A DNA stretch of 64,000 bases from positions 1 to 64,000 of the forward strand of contig SCRN01000002.1 of the NCBI GenBank assembly GCA_004322045.1. Reading direction: 5' to 3'. This document shows positions 1 through 9,418 of this stretch, piece by piece (the first letter of the stretch is position 1; each line of letters begins with the position of its first letter). A program made the position numbers and the translations under genes. The DNA is from Paraburkholderia sp. Lineage in GTDB: Bacteria; Pseudomonadota; Gammaproteobacteria; Burkholderiales; Burkholderiaceae. Under the pieces are notes generated by a model. The model had not been told where the DNA came from. It searched no databases and was given only the letters and a program-made list of their open reading frames with translations.

Positions 1-1
1 T

Positions 2-1537
2 GCGGAAGTGGCCAACGCCATCTCCCAGCAGTACATGCTGACGGCCGTTGCCGCGAAGCAGCGCAACGACAGTTCGACGCTGGCGTTCATCAACAAGGAA
101 CTGCCGCGTCTGCATGCCGAGTTGGACAAAGCCGAGCAGGCGTTGTCGAGCTTTCAGACGAAGGCTCAATCGATGCAGCCGACGAGCGAGGCCCAAGCCT
201 ACCTGCAAGGCGGTATCGACTTCGATCGCCGCATCGCCGATCTGCAGATCCAACGCACGCAGTTGCTCGACCGCTATACGCCCGATAGCCGTTGGGTGCG
301 CAACATCGACGAGCAGCTCGGCCAACTGCGCGCGCAGAAGGCCGAGTTCGACTCGCGCTTCGCCGCGATGCCGTCTTCCGAGCGCAAGAACGTCGACCTC
401 ACGCGTGACGCCAAGGTGGCGGAGCAGGTCTACCTCGGCATGATGCAAAAAGCGGAAGAATTGTCCGTGCGCCGCGCCAGCACGACAGGTGGCGCGCATA
501 TCGTCGACGAAGCGGCCGCGCCGTTCCGTCCCGTCAAGCCTGATCCGCTGATCGTGCTGCCGGGCGGCGTCGTGCTCGGGTTGTTGCTCGGCGTGTCGAC
601 GGTTTTCGTGCGTCGCCACGTGTTGATGGGCGTGACCGATCCGCTGTTCGTCGAGGCGCGCCTGGGCGTGCCGTTGATGGGCGAGGTGCTGTACAGCCAA
701 CAGCAAGCGCGCCTGGATCAAGAGATCGGTGCGCTGCAGCGGCGCTCGCTGTCCTCCCGCAGTGCGGTGCCCGGTTTGCCGGCGCGCGTGCAAAACGCCA
801 CACCGGCGGACGGACGGTTGGTCGCCACGGGCGGGGGCGTCTCGAAGGTGCTTGCCGATCGCTACCCCGACGATCCGTCGATCGAAGCACTGCGCAGCGT
901 GCGCACGTCGCTCTCGCTCGACTTGGCCCATGCACCCAACAACATCGTCATGATGGCGGGGCCGACCCCGGCGGCCGGCAAGAGCTTCGTCGCGGCCAAC
1001 ATGGCCGTGCTGCACGCCGAAGTCGGATCGCGCGTGCTGCTGATCGACGCCGATATGCGCGCCGGTCACTTGGCCTACTACTTCGGCCAACCCAATCGCG
1101 GCGGCTTGTCCGAAGTGCTCAAGGGGGCGATGCAGCCGCACGAAGCGTTGCGCCGCACGAGTGTGGAAGGCCTGACGCTGCTCTCTTGCGGCAGCCGCAT
1201 CGCGAACCCCGCGGCGCTTTTGATGCGCCACAACTTCCGCGAACTGCTGCAGCGGTACTCGCAAGAGTTCGATCTCGTCATCGTCGATACGCCGCCGTTC
1301 CTGGTCGTGACCGACGCCGCCATCATCGCGGGCGACGCGGGCGCCACCGTGCTCGTGCTGCGCTCGGGCATGCAAAGCGAGGAGGAGATCGCGGAAACGG
1401 TCCGCAAGCTCGAACGCTCCGAGGCACGCGTCACGGGGGCGGTGTTCAATGCGATCCCGCTGTCGCGCAGCCATCGATACTACGGCTATTACGGCTCAGG
1501 TGACGACATGGAGCCGATGTTCGACGCGACGGCGTGA
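2..1537 (+). CDS. Polysaccharide tyrosine autokinase / chain-length regulator (5' truncated by window)
   Basis: C-terminal 511 residues of a Wzc/GumC-type inner-membrane protein that controls export and chain length of an exopolysaccharide. The frame is open to the left edge, so the true start lies outside. Visible order: a periplasmic coiled-coil end, a second membrane segment (about nt 545-610, hydrophobic, after the Pro-rich VKPDPL motif), then a cytoplasmic BY-kinase domain. Walker A GPTPAAGKS is at nt 959-985, Walker A' LLIDADMR near nt 1040-1063 and Walker B VIVDTPP near 1276-1296. The C-terminus carries a short Tyr cluster (RYYGYYG), the usual autophosphorylation site of BY-kinases. 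The downstream glycosyltransferase follows on the same strand, consistent with one polysaccharide operon. Family call is firm; the polymer is unknown. Confidence 0.93.
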   Translation, partial: AEVANAISQQYMLTAVAAKQRNDSSTLAFINKELPRLHAELDKAEQALSSFQTKAQSMQPTSEAQAYLQGGIDFDRRIADLQIQRTQLLDRYTPDSRWVRNIDEQLGQLRAQKAEFDSRFAAMPSSERKNVDLTRDAKVAEQVYLGMMQKAEELSVRRASTTGGAHIVDEAAAPFRPVKPDPLIVLPGGVVLGLLLGVSTVFVRRHVLMGVTDPLFVEARLGVPLMGEVLYSQQQARLDQEIGALQRRSLSSRSAVPGLPARVQNATPADGRLVATGGGVSKVLADRYPDDPSIEALRSVRTSLSLDLAHAPNNIVMMAGPTPAAGKSFVAANMAVLHAEVGSRVLLIDADMRAGHLAYYFGQPNRGGLSEVLKGAMQPHEALRRTSVEGLTLLSCGSRIANPAALLMRHNFRELLQRYSQEFDLVIVDTPPFLVVTDAAIIAGDAGATVLVLRSGMQSEEEIAETVRKLERSEARVTGAVFNAIPLSRSHRYYGYYGSGDDMEPMFDATA

Positions 1538-1592
1538 CGTCGAAGGCCGCGCCTCGCGCGCGGCCGCATCGCCTCGTTTTTTCGGGAGAACT

Positions 1593-2723
1593 ATGCGCCT
1601 CGTAGTCAATGGTAAGTTCACCGCGCAGCGTTTGACGGGGGTGCAGCGGGTGGCTTACGAACTGTTGCGCGCGGTCCGCGCCACCTATGCCGCGGCGGAC
1701 GAAATCGAAGTAGCGGTACCCAAGAATGCGATCGAATCGTCATCGCCGATCGCGCGGCAGCGCCAAGTGCCTTGGCTCAAGGGCGATCTATGGGAGCAGA
1801 TCGCCTTGCCGCTCGCCACGCGGGGCGAATTGTTGCTGAGCTTGTGCAACAGCGGGCCCGTGTTCAAGCGCCGCCACGTCGTGATGGTTCACGATATGGC
1901 CGTCTACGATACCCCGCACACCTTTTCCTGGCTGTTTCGCACTTGGTATCGCGTCAAGTTCGCACTGCTGATACGGCATGCGCCGATCCTCTTGACCGTC
2001 TCGGCGTTTTCGAAAGCGCGCATCTGTGAACTGCTCGGCGCCGAAGCGTCGCGCGTGCGGGTGGTGCGGCCCGCGGTGGACCATTTCGGCCGCATCGTTT
2101 CCGATCCCTCGATCATCGATCGGCTCGCGCTGCGCGATGTGAAGTATTGCGTCATCGTGGGCAGTTTGGATCCGCGCAAGAATTTGCAGCGCGTCCTTGC
2201 GGCCGTCGAGCGGCTCGGGCATTTGCGCGACGTGAAATTCGTCGTGGTCGGCGGCGCCAACTCGCGGGTGTTCGCTCAGGCCGGGTTGGACTCTCCTGCC
2301 GCAGGAGCGCCTTCCGAATCGGGCGCGCAGATCGTGCGTGCCGGCTACGTATCGGATGGCGAATTGAAGGCGCTTTACGAGCATGCCGCTTGCCTTGCAT
2401 TTCCTTCGTTGTACGAAGGATTCGGCTTGCCTCCGCTCGAGGCGATGTATTGCGGCTGTCCGGCCATCATTTCGCCCCATCCGGCACTCGCCGAGGCGTG
2501 CGGCGATGCGGCGATGTACTGCGACCCGCATTCTGTCGACGACATCGCGCGCAAGATCGAAAGCCTGTTGACGGACGACGCGCTGCACGCCGTGTACCGA
2601 GAAAAGGGCCTGGCGCACGCGCACGCCCGCGGGTGGGAGCGTGCGGCGCAGGAGTTGATCAAGATCTTGAGGGGAGAGACTTATGAAACGGAGCCTGCGA
2701 TCGCCGTTCGCTCGGCCGCATAG
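1593..2723 (+). CDS. Family 4 glycosyltransferase
   Basis: 376-residue GT-B glycosyltransferase of the GT4 family, which transfers a sugar from a nucleotide donor to a growing lipid-linked oligosaccharide. I chose the ATG at 1593 because GGGAGAA lies just upstream and the protein then begins MRLVVNGKF, typical of the family; a longer open frame upstream overlaps the kinase gene. The N-half has GVQRVAYEL, and the donor-binding half has GSLDPRKNL and the E-x7-E motif in SLYEGFGLPPLEAM (nt about 2407-2448). It lies 55 bp after the autokinase and 27 bp before the glycosidase, so it is probably co-transcribed with both. Donor and acceptor cannot be read from sequence. Confidence 0.93.
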   Translation: MRLVVNGKFTAQRLTGVQRVAYELLRAVRATYAAADEIEVAVPKNAIESSSPIARQRQVPWLKGDLWEQIALPLATRGELLLSLCNSGPVFKRRHVVMVHDMAVYDTPHTFSWLFRTWYRVKFALLIRHAPILLTVSAFSKARICELLGAEASRVRVVRPAVDHFGRIVSDPSIIDRLALRDVKYCVIVGSLDPRKNLQRVLAAVERLGHLRDVKFVVVGGANSRVFAQAGLDSPAAGAPSESGAQIVRAGYVSDGELKALYEHAACLAFPSLYEGFGLPPLEAMYCGCPAIISPHPALAEACGDAAMYCDPHSVDDIARKIESLLTDDALHAVYREKGLAHAHARGWERAAQELIKILRGETYETEPAIAVRSAA

Positions 2724-2750
2724 CTCGCGCGTGGCGAAAGGAACCGGCGC

Positions 2751-4184
2751 ATGACCGATCGATTCGAATTTTCACGGCGGCGGCGCGCGCTGCTGGCGGC
2801 GCTGGCGGCGAGCGGGGCCATGCCGAGCATGGGTGCGTCGGCCGCTCAGTTCGTGCGCCGCGCGGGCGCATCGAGCGGCGGCGAGCGTCGCATCACGCAA
2901 CTGATCGGCGCGAACGGCTGGGCCGAGACCGCCTCGAACATCGCCATGTGGAAGGAGATGGGCATCAGTTGGGGGCGCGATTCGGTCGGGCCGGGGCAGC
3001 GCAACTCGCCCGACGATCCCGTGAGAGTCGACAAGACGGGCGCGGCGTTCGATCACGATCTGCCGTCGGCCATCTTGCAGAACGACCGCAACGGCATTCA
3101 TTCCTTGCTGCTGCTCGGTTATACGCCGAAGTGGAACGCGTCGGTGGACGGCGACGGCCGGTCCGCGCCCAAGGACGATAGCGTGTGGCAACGCTACGTC
3201 GAAACGGTCGTGCGCACCTATATCGCGCCGCCGTACAACGTACGTCATTTTCAGATTTGGAACGAAGCGGCGGGCAAGCTGACGGGCGGCTCGCCGCAAG
3301 CGACGTTCTGGCACGGGAAGAATTTCAGCGCGCATCGCGAGCAGGCGCGACCCTACGATCGCGCGATGCAGGATTACGTCGAGCTCGTGCACATCCCGGC
3401 CGCGCGCATCGTGCGCAAGTACGGCGGCTATGTCGTTTATGGCGGATGGCCCGATCAAGGCGGGTTGGACAACTACATCAAGTGGCTCGAGTATCGAAGC
3501 CCCGAGGCCAATGCGCGCATGATCGATTGGGTCGACTATCTCGACACGCACTACTTGGGTGTCGATGCACTGACGCCGCTTTACGAGCGCTATGTGGCCC
3601 GGGGCGCTGCGCGGGGCATTTGGCAGACGGAGATCGGCGATCGCTACATGACGGATCCGCACTATCTGCCGATGTATTTTTTCAAGTTCGCGGCGTGGGC
3701 GCTTGCCCACGGGTGGAACGATCCGAATCAGTACGTTTCGATGGTGTACCACTGGGACGGGTTCGAACCGTTCCGCCTCACGCATCGCGGCAATCCGCGC
3801 ACCTACAACGTTTCGGGCAGATCGCTGATCGTCCTGAACAAAACCGTCGGCGGTGCGCTCGAGCGATTTAGCGGCCAGCTTGCTTTCGGCCCCGATGCGT
3901 CGGGGCTCGCGTTGCGCTCGGGCGGCGATCTCGTGATTCAGGTGCGGGCCGCGCCCGGCCCCCGCACGGTCGATGTGAGCGGCTGGCCGGGCGCACAACC
4001 GGAGCGCCTCGGCGTGGCGATGATCGACGCGTTGACGGGCGAGGCGGCCGATGCGAGCGCGATCGCGGCGCGCTCGAGCACGCAGGGATTGTCGATCGGG
4101 TTTCGAATTCCAGAGGCGGTCAACGGAGCGGGACATGGCGCACCCGAGCACCTCGCTTATCTCGTCGTGACGCAACGCGTCTGA
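2751..4184 (+). CDS. Exported clan GH-A glycoside hydrolase (PslG-like)
   Basis: 477-residue protein with an Arg-rich start (SRRRRALLAALAASGA), which reads as a Tat-like signal peptide. The rest looks like a TIM-barrel glycosidase of clan GH-A (GH5/GH39-like): the acid/base motif IWNEA puts the Glu at residue 172, and the nucleophile motif WQTEIG puts it at residue 294. The 122-residue spacing suits two catalytic glutamates at the ends of strands 4 and 7. Residues from about 380 on look like a small beta-sandwich. Its place inside a polysaccharide export operon suggests it trims or releases the polymer in the periplasm, as PslG does in Pseudomonas. Family within the clan and substrate are not determined. 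Confidence 0.8.
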   Translation: MTDRFEFSRRRRALLAALAASGAMPSMGASAAQFVRRAGASSGGERRITQLIGANGWAETASNIAMWKEMGISWGRDSVGPGQRNSPDDPVRVDKTGAAFDHDLPSAILQNDRNGIHSLLLLGYTPKWNASVDGDGRSAPKDDSVWQRYVETVVRTYIAPPYNVRHFQIWNEAAGKLTGGSPQATFWHGKNFSAHREQARPYDRAMQDYVELVHIPAARIVRKYGGYVVYGGWPDQGGLDNYIKWLEYRSPEANARMIDWVDYLDTHYLGVDALTPLYERYVARGAARGIWQTEIGDRYMTDPHYLPMYFFKFAAWALAHGWNDPNQYVSMVYHWDGFEPFRLTHRGNPRTYNVSGRSLIVLNKTVGGALERFSGQLAFGPDASGLALRSGGDLVIQVRAAPGPRTVDVSGWPGAQPERLGVAMIDALTGEAADASAIAARSSTQGLSIGFRIPEAVNGAGHGAPEHLAYLVVTQRV

Positions 4185-4242
4185 CGAGGGCGAGCGCAAC
4201 TCGGATCGACAAGAGAAGCGCCGAGATACAGGGAGGATCGAC

Positions 4243-5313
4243 GTGAACAAGGCGAAAGCGGCTCGGCACCCGAGCGGCGTCGCTGCGGGCCTGAGTGCGA
4301 GGACCCGCAATGGGTGGGGTGTAACGGATAGCACGGGCTCGCCTGCGCATGGCGGCTCGAATTCGCATGAGCCTGACGGCGCATCGGCGCAGTTGGGAAT
4401 GATGTGGCACAAGGCGCTCAGGGCTCTTTGGCACGGCGCGAAGAGGTGGCTGCCGGATCGCATGTTCATGCGGATTCAGCATCGGCGGCTGATCGGGCGC
4501 TGGCCGAAGATGAGGCATCCGGTTGCTTACAACGAAGCGATCTTGCTCCGATGCTTGCACCCCGACATGCGATGGGTCGGGCTGACCGATAAGATCGCCG
4601 TGCGCGAATACGTGCGGCAGAAAGTGGGCGAGGCGCATCTGATCCCGCTCATTGCGGCGCCCGAGCGATTCACACGTGAGGTATTCGATGCGTTGCCGAA
4701 CGCCTTCGTCATGAAAGCCAATCATGGCTGCGCGTTCGTCAAAGTGGTGCGCGAGAAGTCGCAGACTTCGTTCGAAGAACTGAACGCGCTCGCCGAAAAG
4801 TGGCTGTCGATCGACTTTTCGCGCTCATCGCGCGAGCGGCACTACCGCTTCATCAAACCGCGGCTCTATTTCGAGCAGTTGCTGCTCGACGAAACCGGGA
4901 AAATTCCTTCGGACTTGAAGCTCCACGTTTTCGGGGGCTGTGCCGAGGGCCCGCTAATCCAAACGATGGTGGTCACCGATCGCTTTGGCGACGTGCACGG
5001 CGATCTGTACGACGCGCATTGGAATCGGATGAACGTCGCTTTCGGCCCGTACGCGCCGAGCGATGCCCCCGGGCCTCGGCCGTGCAATTGGCCGGAGATC
5101 GAGCGCGTGGCGAAGCGCCTCGCCGAGGATTTCGCTTACGTGCGCGTCGATCTCTATTCGGTGGGCGATAAGGTGTATTTCGGCGAGTTGACCTTCACGC
5201 CGGGCGCGGGCGTATTGCGCTTCACGCCGGATAGCCACGACTACGAGTGGGGGCGCATGCTCATGGAGTCGACCGAAGGGTTCGAGCGGATGCGGCGTGC
5301 GGGCTGTGCGTAA
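4243..5313 (+). CDS. TupA-like ATP-grasp protein
   Basis: 356 residues resembling the TupA-like ATP-grasp family, named after a teichuronopeptide synthesis protein; members ligate amino acids or small acids to surface polymers. Visible features are the FVMKANHGCAF segment (ATP-binding lysine region), RLYFEQLLLDE, DLKLHVFGG and the acidic metal-binding end VRVDLYSVGDKVYFGELTF. The start is GTG at 4243, with GGGAGG seven bases upstream. The first about 50 residues are low-complexity and may not belong to the fold; an alternative start is the ATG at 4399 (MMWHKALRALW). Last recognisable gene on this strand before the terminator at 5679. Family confident, substrate unknown. Confidence 0.82.
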   Translation: MNKAKAARHPSGVAAGLSARTRNGWGVTDSTGSPAHGGSNSHEPDGASAQLGMMWHKALRALWHGAKRWLPDRMFMRIQHRRLIGRWPKMRHPVAYNEAILLRCLHPDMRWVGLTDKIAVREYVRQKVGEAHLIPLIAAPERFTREVFDALPNAFVMKANHGCAFVKVVREKSQTSFEELNALAEKWLSIDFSRSSRERHYRFIKPRLYFEQLLLDETGKIPSDLKLHVFGGCAEGPLIQTMVVTDRFGDVHGDLYDAHWNRMNVAFGPYAPSDAPGPRPCNWPEIERVAKRLAEDFAYVRVDLYSVGDKVYFGELTFTPGAGVLRFTPDSHDYEWGRMLMESTEGFERMRRAGCA

Positions 5314-5551
5314 GTCACGCAAGAGCGTTTGGGCCGACCGTGGTACCGCACAAAAGCGCCAATCGTTCGTCGTTTCAAGTCGCCCCTGAAATATGGATGG
5401 AATTTGCCGGGCTAATCTCAGCCAGGCATGTCGCGAGATGATGCCGTGAAAGGAACGACCCGCTCGGCGGGGCTCAAATTCGAGCAGGTCGTCTCATTGA
5501 AGTTGCGTTGCGCAGTCAACGATCAATTAATCAACGTAATGGAGGCAAGTG

Positions 5552-5662
5552 ATGCCACTCTTCGTCTTTTTCATCGCGGCGGTGTTTGGCGTCGGCGCGC
5601 TGTCCGCTTCGCTGTCGAACGGCGCAGTCGGCCCGGCGCATTTCGTTTGTATCGCGCACTGA
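5552..5662 (+). CDS. Possible 36-residue hydrophobic peptide
   Basis: A short open frame begins MPLFVFFIAAVFGVGA and is preceded by GGAGG at 5541-5545, six bases before the ATG. It would give one membrane-spanning segment and a short tail ending CIAH. The stop is 16 bp before a strong plus-strand terminator hairpin, so the frame lies at the end of a transcript. I do not recognise a family. The good ribosome site and hydrophobic start support translation; the small size argues for caution. Confidence 0.4.
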   Translation: MPLFVFFIAAVFGVGALSASLSNGAVGPAHFVCIAH

Positions 5663-5678
5663 GGCGACGGTAGCATCG

Positions 5679-5740
5679 CGCGCTACGTCGCGCGGCGTCC
5701 TCGCAGGAGGCGCTCGCGTGGACGTAGCGCGTTTTTCTTT
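5679..5740 (+). terminator. Intrinsic terminator after the polysaccharide genes
   Basis: Perfect 11-bp inverted repeat CGCGCTACGTC (5679-5689) / GACGTAGCGCG (5721-5731), followed by TTTTTCTTTT. The 31-nt loop can itself pair (GGCGTCCTC with GAGG). The T-run is on the plus strand only, so it ends rightward transcription and does not serve the leftward adhesin gene beside it. Confidence 0.85.
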
Positions 5741-5750
5741 TGCTTTACTT

Positions 5751-8078
5751 TTACTGCGTGAGTTGCCAGCTCAGCACCGGGTGCGTCGCGCCGGCCGGCA
5801 TCGCCCATGCGCCTCCCTGTTCGAAGTTCCAGGCCGCGAAGCTTGCGGGATTGCTCATTTGCACCTTCGTGAGGCCGTTCGCTTCGGGCAAGCCGTTGCC
5901 GCCGTTCGTTTGACCGGTCGTTTCCTTGTTCCAGTAGACCGACGTGATCGTGCCGGTATTGATGTAGGCCACGCCGGCGGGCGAGTAGGTATTCACCAGG
6001 CCGGTATTGAACGATTCGCCGATCGTCCCTTCGTTGGAATAGACGAGGCCTGCGCCGCCCATGGCGCCTTGCGCTTTCCCGGTTGCATAGGACTGCGAAA
6101 TAAATCCTGTGTTATCGCCGACGAGCCCGCCCGGCTCGACATGGACGGGACCGGTGACGTCGCCCGTCGCATAAGATTGAACGATCGAGCCGTTATTGCG
6201 GCCTACGAGGCCACCGGCCAAGCCCTGCGTGTCGGAACTGACGCCGCTCCACGAGCGGGTGATGGTGCCGTCGTTCTGGCCGACGAGGCCGCCCGTGGTG
6301 GTTTGGTCTTCATTGGTGGCATACAGGAAGCCGGTCGTGTAGCTGTGCGTGACGACACCTCGATTGTCGCCGACGAGGATGCCCGTCGCGGCGTCGTCGT
6401 AGCTCGCGTAGCTGTTGGTCACGCCGACGTTGCGCACGACGCCCGTCTTGCCGACGACCCCGAACAAGCCTGTCGGCTGCCAGAAGGCTTGCTGCTCGAG
6501 CGCCAAGCGGTCGATCGTATGCCCCATGCCGTCGAACTGGCCCGTGAACGCGGTGCTCGTATTACCGAGCGGCGCAAACGTCGCGTCGGCCGCGTCGATG
6601 TCTTTGCCAAGCGCGTACGCGCCGGACAAATCGAGCGAGACGTTATGCAGATCGCCGAGTGTGTTGATGAGCTTGTATGCCGTGATTTGTGACAACAAGC
6701 CGCTATAGGGCGTGCCCACCCAGCCAGGATTCGCGAGCAGCGCGCCGGGTGTGTAGGCGCCGTTCATGTCGTAGAGCGCGCTGACGACGCCCATGCTGCC
6801 CGACCAGTCCAGCGTGCCATGATTGAGCACGCTGCCGCCGTTATCGGCCCCCGATGCGTCCGCGCGCAGGGTCAAAGCGCCGTTGCCTTGGTTCTTGATC
6901 GTTGCGCCCGCATCGATCACGACGTTGTGTTGCGCGTTCAGCGTCAAGCCTGCGGAACCTTGCCAGCGCAGATCGGCGCCGACTTCGAGATCGCCGGCAT
7001 TGCCCGACGCGCCGGTGGTCGTCAGATTGACGGCGGTGCCCGTGTTCAAGCTGCGCACGAGCACGCTCGCCGCTTGGGTATCGACCGTAAGCGAAGGGGT
7101 CGTCAAATTCCAGGTGCCGGCGGTCACGGTAGGCGTGCCGCAACTATCGCAAAGCGACAGCGTGCGTGCGCTGGTATCGACGACGCCACCCGTGCCGTCG
7201 GCATTCTTTGCTGCGATCGAACCGCCGATGACGACGTTGCCCCGATCGGCGACGAGCCATACGTGCCCATCGCGCGTGGACGTGCCCGTCGCGCGAATGG
7301 GGCTATGCGCGCCGGCGAGCGCGAACACGTTGCCATCGGCCGCCTGCAAAGTGACCTGGGCTGCGGAAATGGCGCCGGTATCGAACACCGTGCCGCCGCT
7401 GCCTGCTTGCACGAAGACCTGACGACCGGTGGCCGAGTCTTGCAGCAGGATTTGCTGACCGGCGGCGAGTTCGACGGCGCCCTTGGGCGCGCTGATCGAG
7501 CCCGTATTGGCCACTTCATTGCGTGAAATGAGAACGACGTCGCCGCCGCTCGATCCGATTTTGCCGAAGTTGACGATACGGGCATTCGAATTGCCTGCGA
7601 ACGCGAGGGGGCCGCCTTGCATGAATGCGTCGTTCGAGGCGTCGAGGGTCGAAGCGACGAAGCGGCCGCCTGTGGACACGACGCCCGTGGAGCCCACCAC
7701 GACGCCTTGCGGGTTGATGAGGTAGACGCTGCCCGTTGCGGAGAGCGTGCCGAACAGATTTGACGCGCTCGTGCCGGTGACGCGGTTCAGCGTCGCGCCC
7801 GAGCCGTTGTTGAATACGACGTGATTGCCGCTGCCGATCGAAAAGCTGTTCCAATCGATGACACCGCGGTTCGTGCTCTGGTTGATCGTGAGCGAGCCGT
7901 TGCCGGATGCGATGGAACCGGCGCCCGCGACGAAACTGCCGCCGCCCGGCAATGCGCCCGCATGAGCGGGCGCGATGCACAAGGAAAGGACGCCGAGGGC
8001 AATGGGCGCGAGCAGCGGGCGCCGACGGCGCGAGGCATGGCGATTGCCTGGGCGCACGATGGAGGTCGTGTCGTTCAT
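5751..8078 (-). CDS. TPS-domain (filamentous haemagglutinin-like) secreted protein with GLUG repeats
   Basis: 775-residue exoprotein of the two-partner secretion type. A basic start ([17 protein letters not shown]) and hydrophobic stretch ending APAHA form a signal peptide. The TPS domain follows at about 40-300, with hallmark stretches NQSTNRGVIDWNSFSIG and INPQGVVVG. The middle is repetitive beta-helix sequence. From about residue 560 there are GLUG-type repeats (GGLVGQNDGTI, GGLVGRNNGSI, GGLVGDNTGFI). It should be exported by an outer-membrane TpsB transporter, but none is in this window. It lies opposite to and between exopolysaccharide genes, so it could be a biofilm adhesin; that role is inference. 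Confidence 0.88.
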   Translation of the reverse strand: MNDTTSIVRPGNRHASRRRRPLLAPIALGVLSLCIAPAHAGALPGGGSFVAGAGSIASGNGSLTINQSTNRGVIDWNSFSIGSGNHVVFNNGSGATLNRVTGTSASNLFGTLSATGSVYLINPQGVVVGSTGVVSTGGRFVASTLDASNDAFMQGGPLAFAGNSNARIVNFGKIGSSGGDVVLISRNEVANTGSISAPKGAVELAAGQQILLQDSATGRQVFVQAGSGGTVFDTGAISAAQVTLQAADGNVFALAGAHSPIRATGTSTRDGHVWLVADRGNVVIGGSIAAKNADGTGGVVDTSARTLSLCDSCGTPTVTAGTWNLTTPSLTVDTQAASVLVRSLNTGTAVNLTTTGASGNAGDLEVGADLRWQGSAGLTLNAQHNVVIDAGATIKNQGNGALTLRADASGADNGGSVLNHGTLDWSGSMGVVSALYDMNGAYTPGALLANPGWVGTPYSGLLSQITAYKLINTLGDLHNVSLDLSGAYALGKDIDAADATFAPLGNTSTAFTGQFDGMGHTIDRLALEQQAFWQPTGLFGVVGKTGVVRNVGVTNSYASYDDAATGILVGDNRGVVTHSYTTGFLYATNEDQTTTGGLVGQNDGTITRSWSGVSSDTQGLAGGLVGRNNGSIVQSYATGDVTGPVHVEPGGLVGDNTGFISQSYATGKAQGAMGGAGLVYSNEGTIGESFNTGLVNTYSPAGVAYINTGTITSVYWNKETTGQTNGGNGLPEANGLTKVQMSNPASFAAWNFEQGGAWAMPAGATHPVLSWQLTQ

Positions 8079-8344
8079 ATGAGGAAACCCCGTGAGTGGT
8101 TGGCCGCGCTATTGTGCTGTTCCGCTTTGGTGCGATCGAGCAACAACTGTCGACCTAATCGGTCAAGACCACGGAATTTTCAGCCCGGTTCGTACTGCAC
8201 CTTTTTTTGTGGCTTATTCTGCAGTGCAACACAAGAGGTGCTGCGATTTATCCGCTTGGCGAGGATAGGGAGCGCGGCGACGCGGAGACTGCCGACGAAT
8301 AATGATCCTTTAGACAGTTGTTGCCAAGAGGGAGTAGCGTTCAG

Positions 8345-9355
8345 ATGAAGTCAGTCACGATCGCAATCTGTAACTATAACTACGAGCGGTTTCTTGCCGA
8401 TGCCATTAATTCTGCGCTGGCGCAGGACTACCCTGCGACCAAAGTGCTCGTGGTCGATGATGGTTCGACAGATAGATCGCGCGAAATCATCACGAGCTAC
8501 GGCTCACGCATTCGTGCGGTGCTCAAGCCGAACGGCGGTCAAGTGTCGGCGTACAACCTCGCCTTGGAAGAGGTGGACACCGAGTACGTGATCTTGCTCG
8601 ATGCCGACGATCTGCTCTACACAAACGCGGCCACGGACGTGATGCGGCGCTTTGCGACGGGCGACTACGCCAAGGTGCAGTTTCGCTTGGACGTGATAGG
8701 CCAGGACGGCGCGCACACGGGCGTCACGGTCCCGCATTCGGACGCGCCGGCGGATTGCGGCACGTTGCTGCGGCAAGGGTGGTTGTATCCATCGCCGCCC
8801 GCGTCGGGCAATGCTTATAAAACGAGCGCGCTGAAAAAAATATTCCCGATCCCTGAAACGACGGAAGGCCGGTACGGCGCCGATTTTTTTGCGATTTATG
8901 GCGTGGCGTTGGTCGGTCAAGTTGCCTCGGTTTCCGATGCACTCGGCGCGTATCGCGTACATAATTCTGCCGCGCAAGACGTGTCATTCGCCAATTCGGA
9001 AAAAAATAACAAAGCGCCCAAAGCGTATGCCGCGCGATGGAACGCTTTACGCTATGTGGCTCGCCATCGACTGAACATCGACTTGCCCGAATCGTTTCAC
9101 GACTTCTCGCATGAAAAGGCAATTTTTTGCAGCGAGATCTACGGCGCTCCCGTGCTCGACCGTTGGCGCTGGTTCGCCTTCCATTCGCGCAATTATTTGC
9201 ACTCGATCGTCGCCAACCCATTCTGGGGTCCGGTGAAAAAGCTCGGCACCATCGGCTTATCGTGCCTGTGCCTTGTTCCATACGCACCGTTGTCGAACTA
9301 TGTGGTGCGCTTCATCTCCAATCCGCTAGCGCGCGGGAGCAGCGCCGCGCATTGA
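8345..9355 (+). CDS. Family 2 glycosyltransferase
   Basis: 336-residue GT-A glycosyltransferase. N-terminal SVTIAICNYNYERFL, nucleotide-binding VVDDGSTD (36-43) and the metal-binding DAD (86-88) are intact. I chose the ATG at 8345 because GAGGGAG lies upstream and the family core starts directly; an upstream in-frame ATG at 8318 adds nine unrelated residues. It has no long membrane tail, so it probably works at the cytoplasmic face on the lipid-linked unit that the next gene flips. The GC is locally lower and Lys/Asn codons are commoner near nt 8960-9130 than in neighbours. Sugar specificity is unknown. Confidence 0.92.
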   Translation: MKSVTIAICNYNYERFLADAINSALAQDYPATKVLVVDDGSTDRSREIITSYGSRIRAVLKPNGGQVSAYNLALEEVDTEYVILLDADDLLYTNAATDVMRRFATGDYAKVQFRLDVIGQDGAHTGVTVPHSDAPADCGTLLRQGWLYPSPPASGNAYKTSALKKIFPIPETTEGRYGADFFAIYGVALVGQVASVSDALGAYRVHNSAAQDVSFANSEKNNKAPKAYAARWNALRYVARHRLNIDLPESFHDFSHEKAIFCSEIYGAPVLDRWRWFAFHSRNYLHSIVANPFWGPVKKLGTIGLSCLCLVPYAPLSNYVVRFISNPLARGSSAAH

Positions 9356-9418
9356 TGCGGCGCTTCGGAGTTCCCACGTGCTCGTCGCTTGAAGGGCGGC
9401 GGCCTATGAAATATTGCT

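Noticed and set aside
2772-4469. 565-codon minus-strand open frame opposite the glycosidase
   Set aside because: Shadow of the real gene: Arg/His/Ala-rich translation, no ribosome site and no domain. The plus-strand protein has a signal peptide and catalytic motifs.
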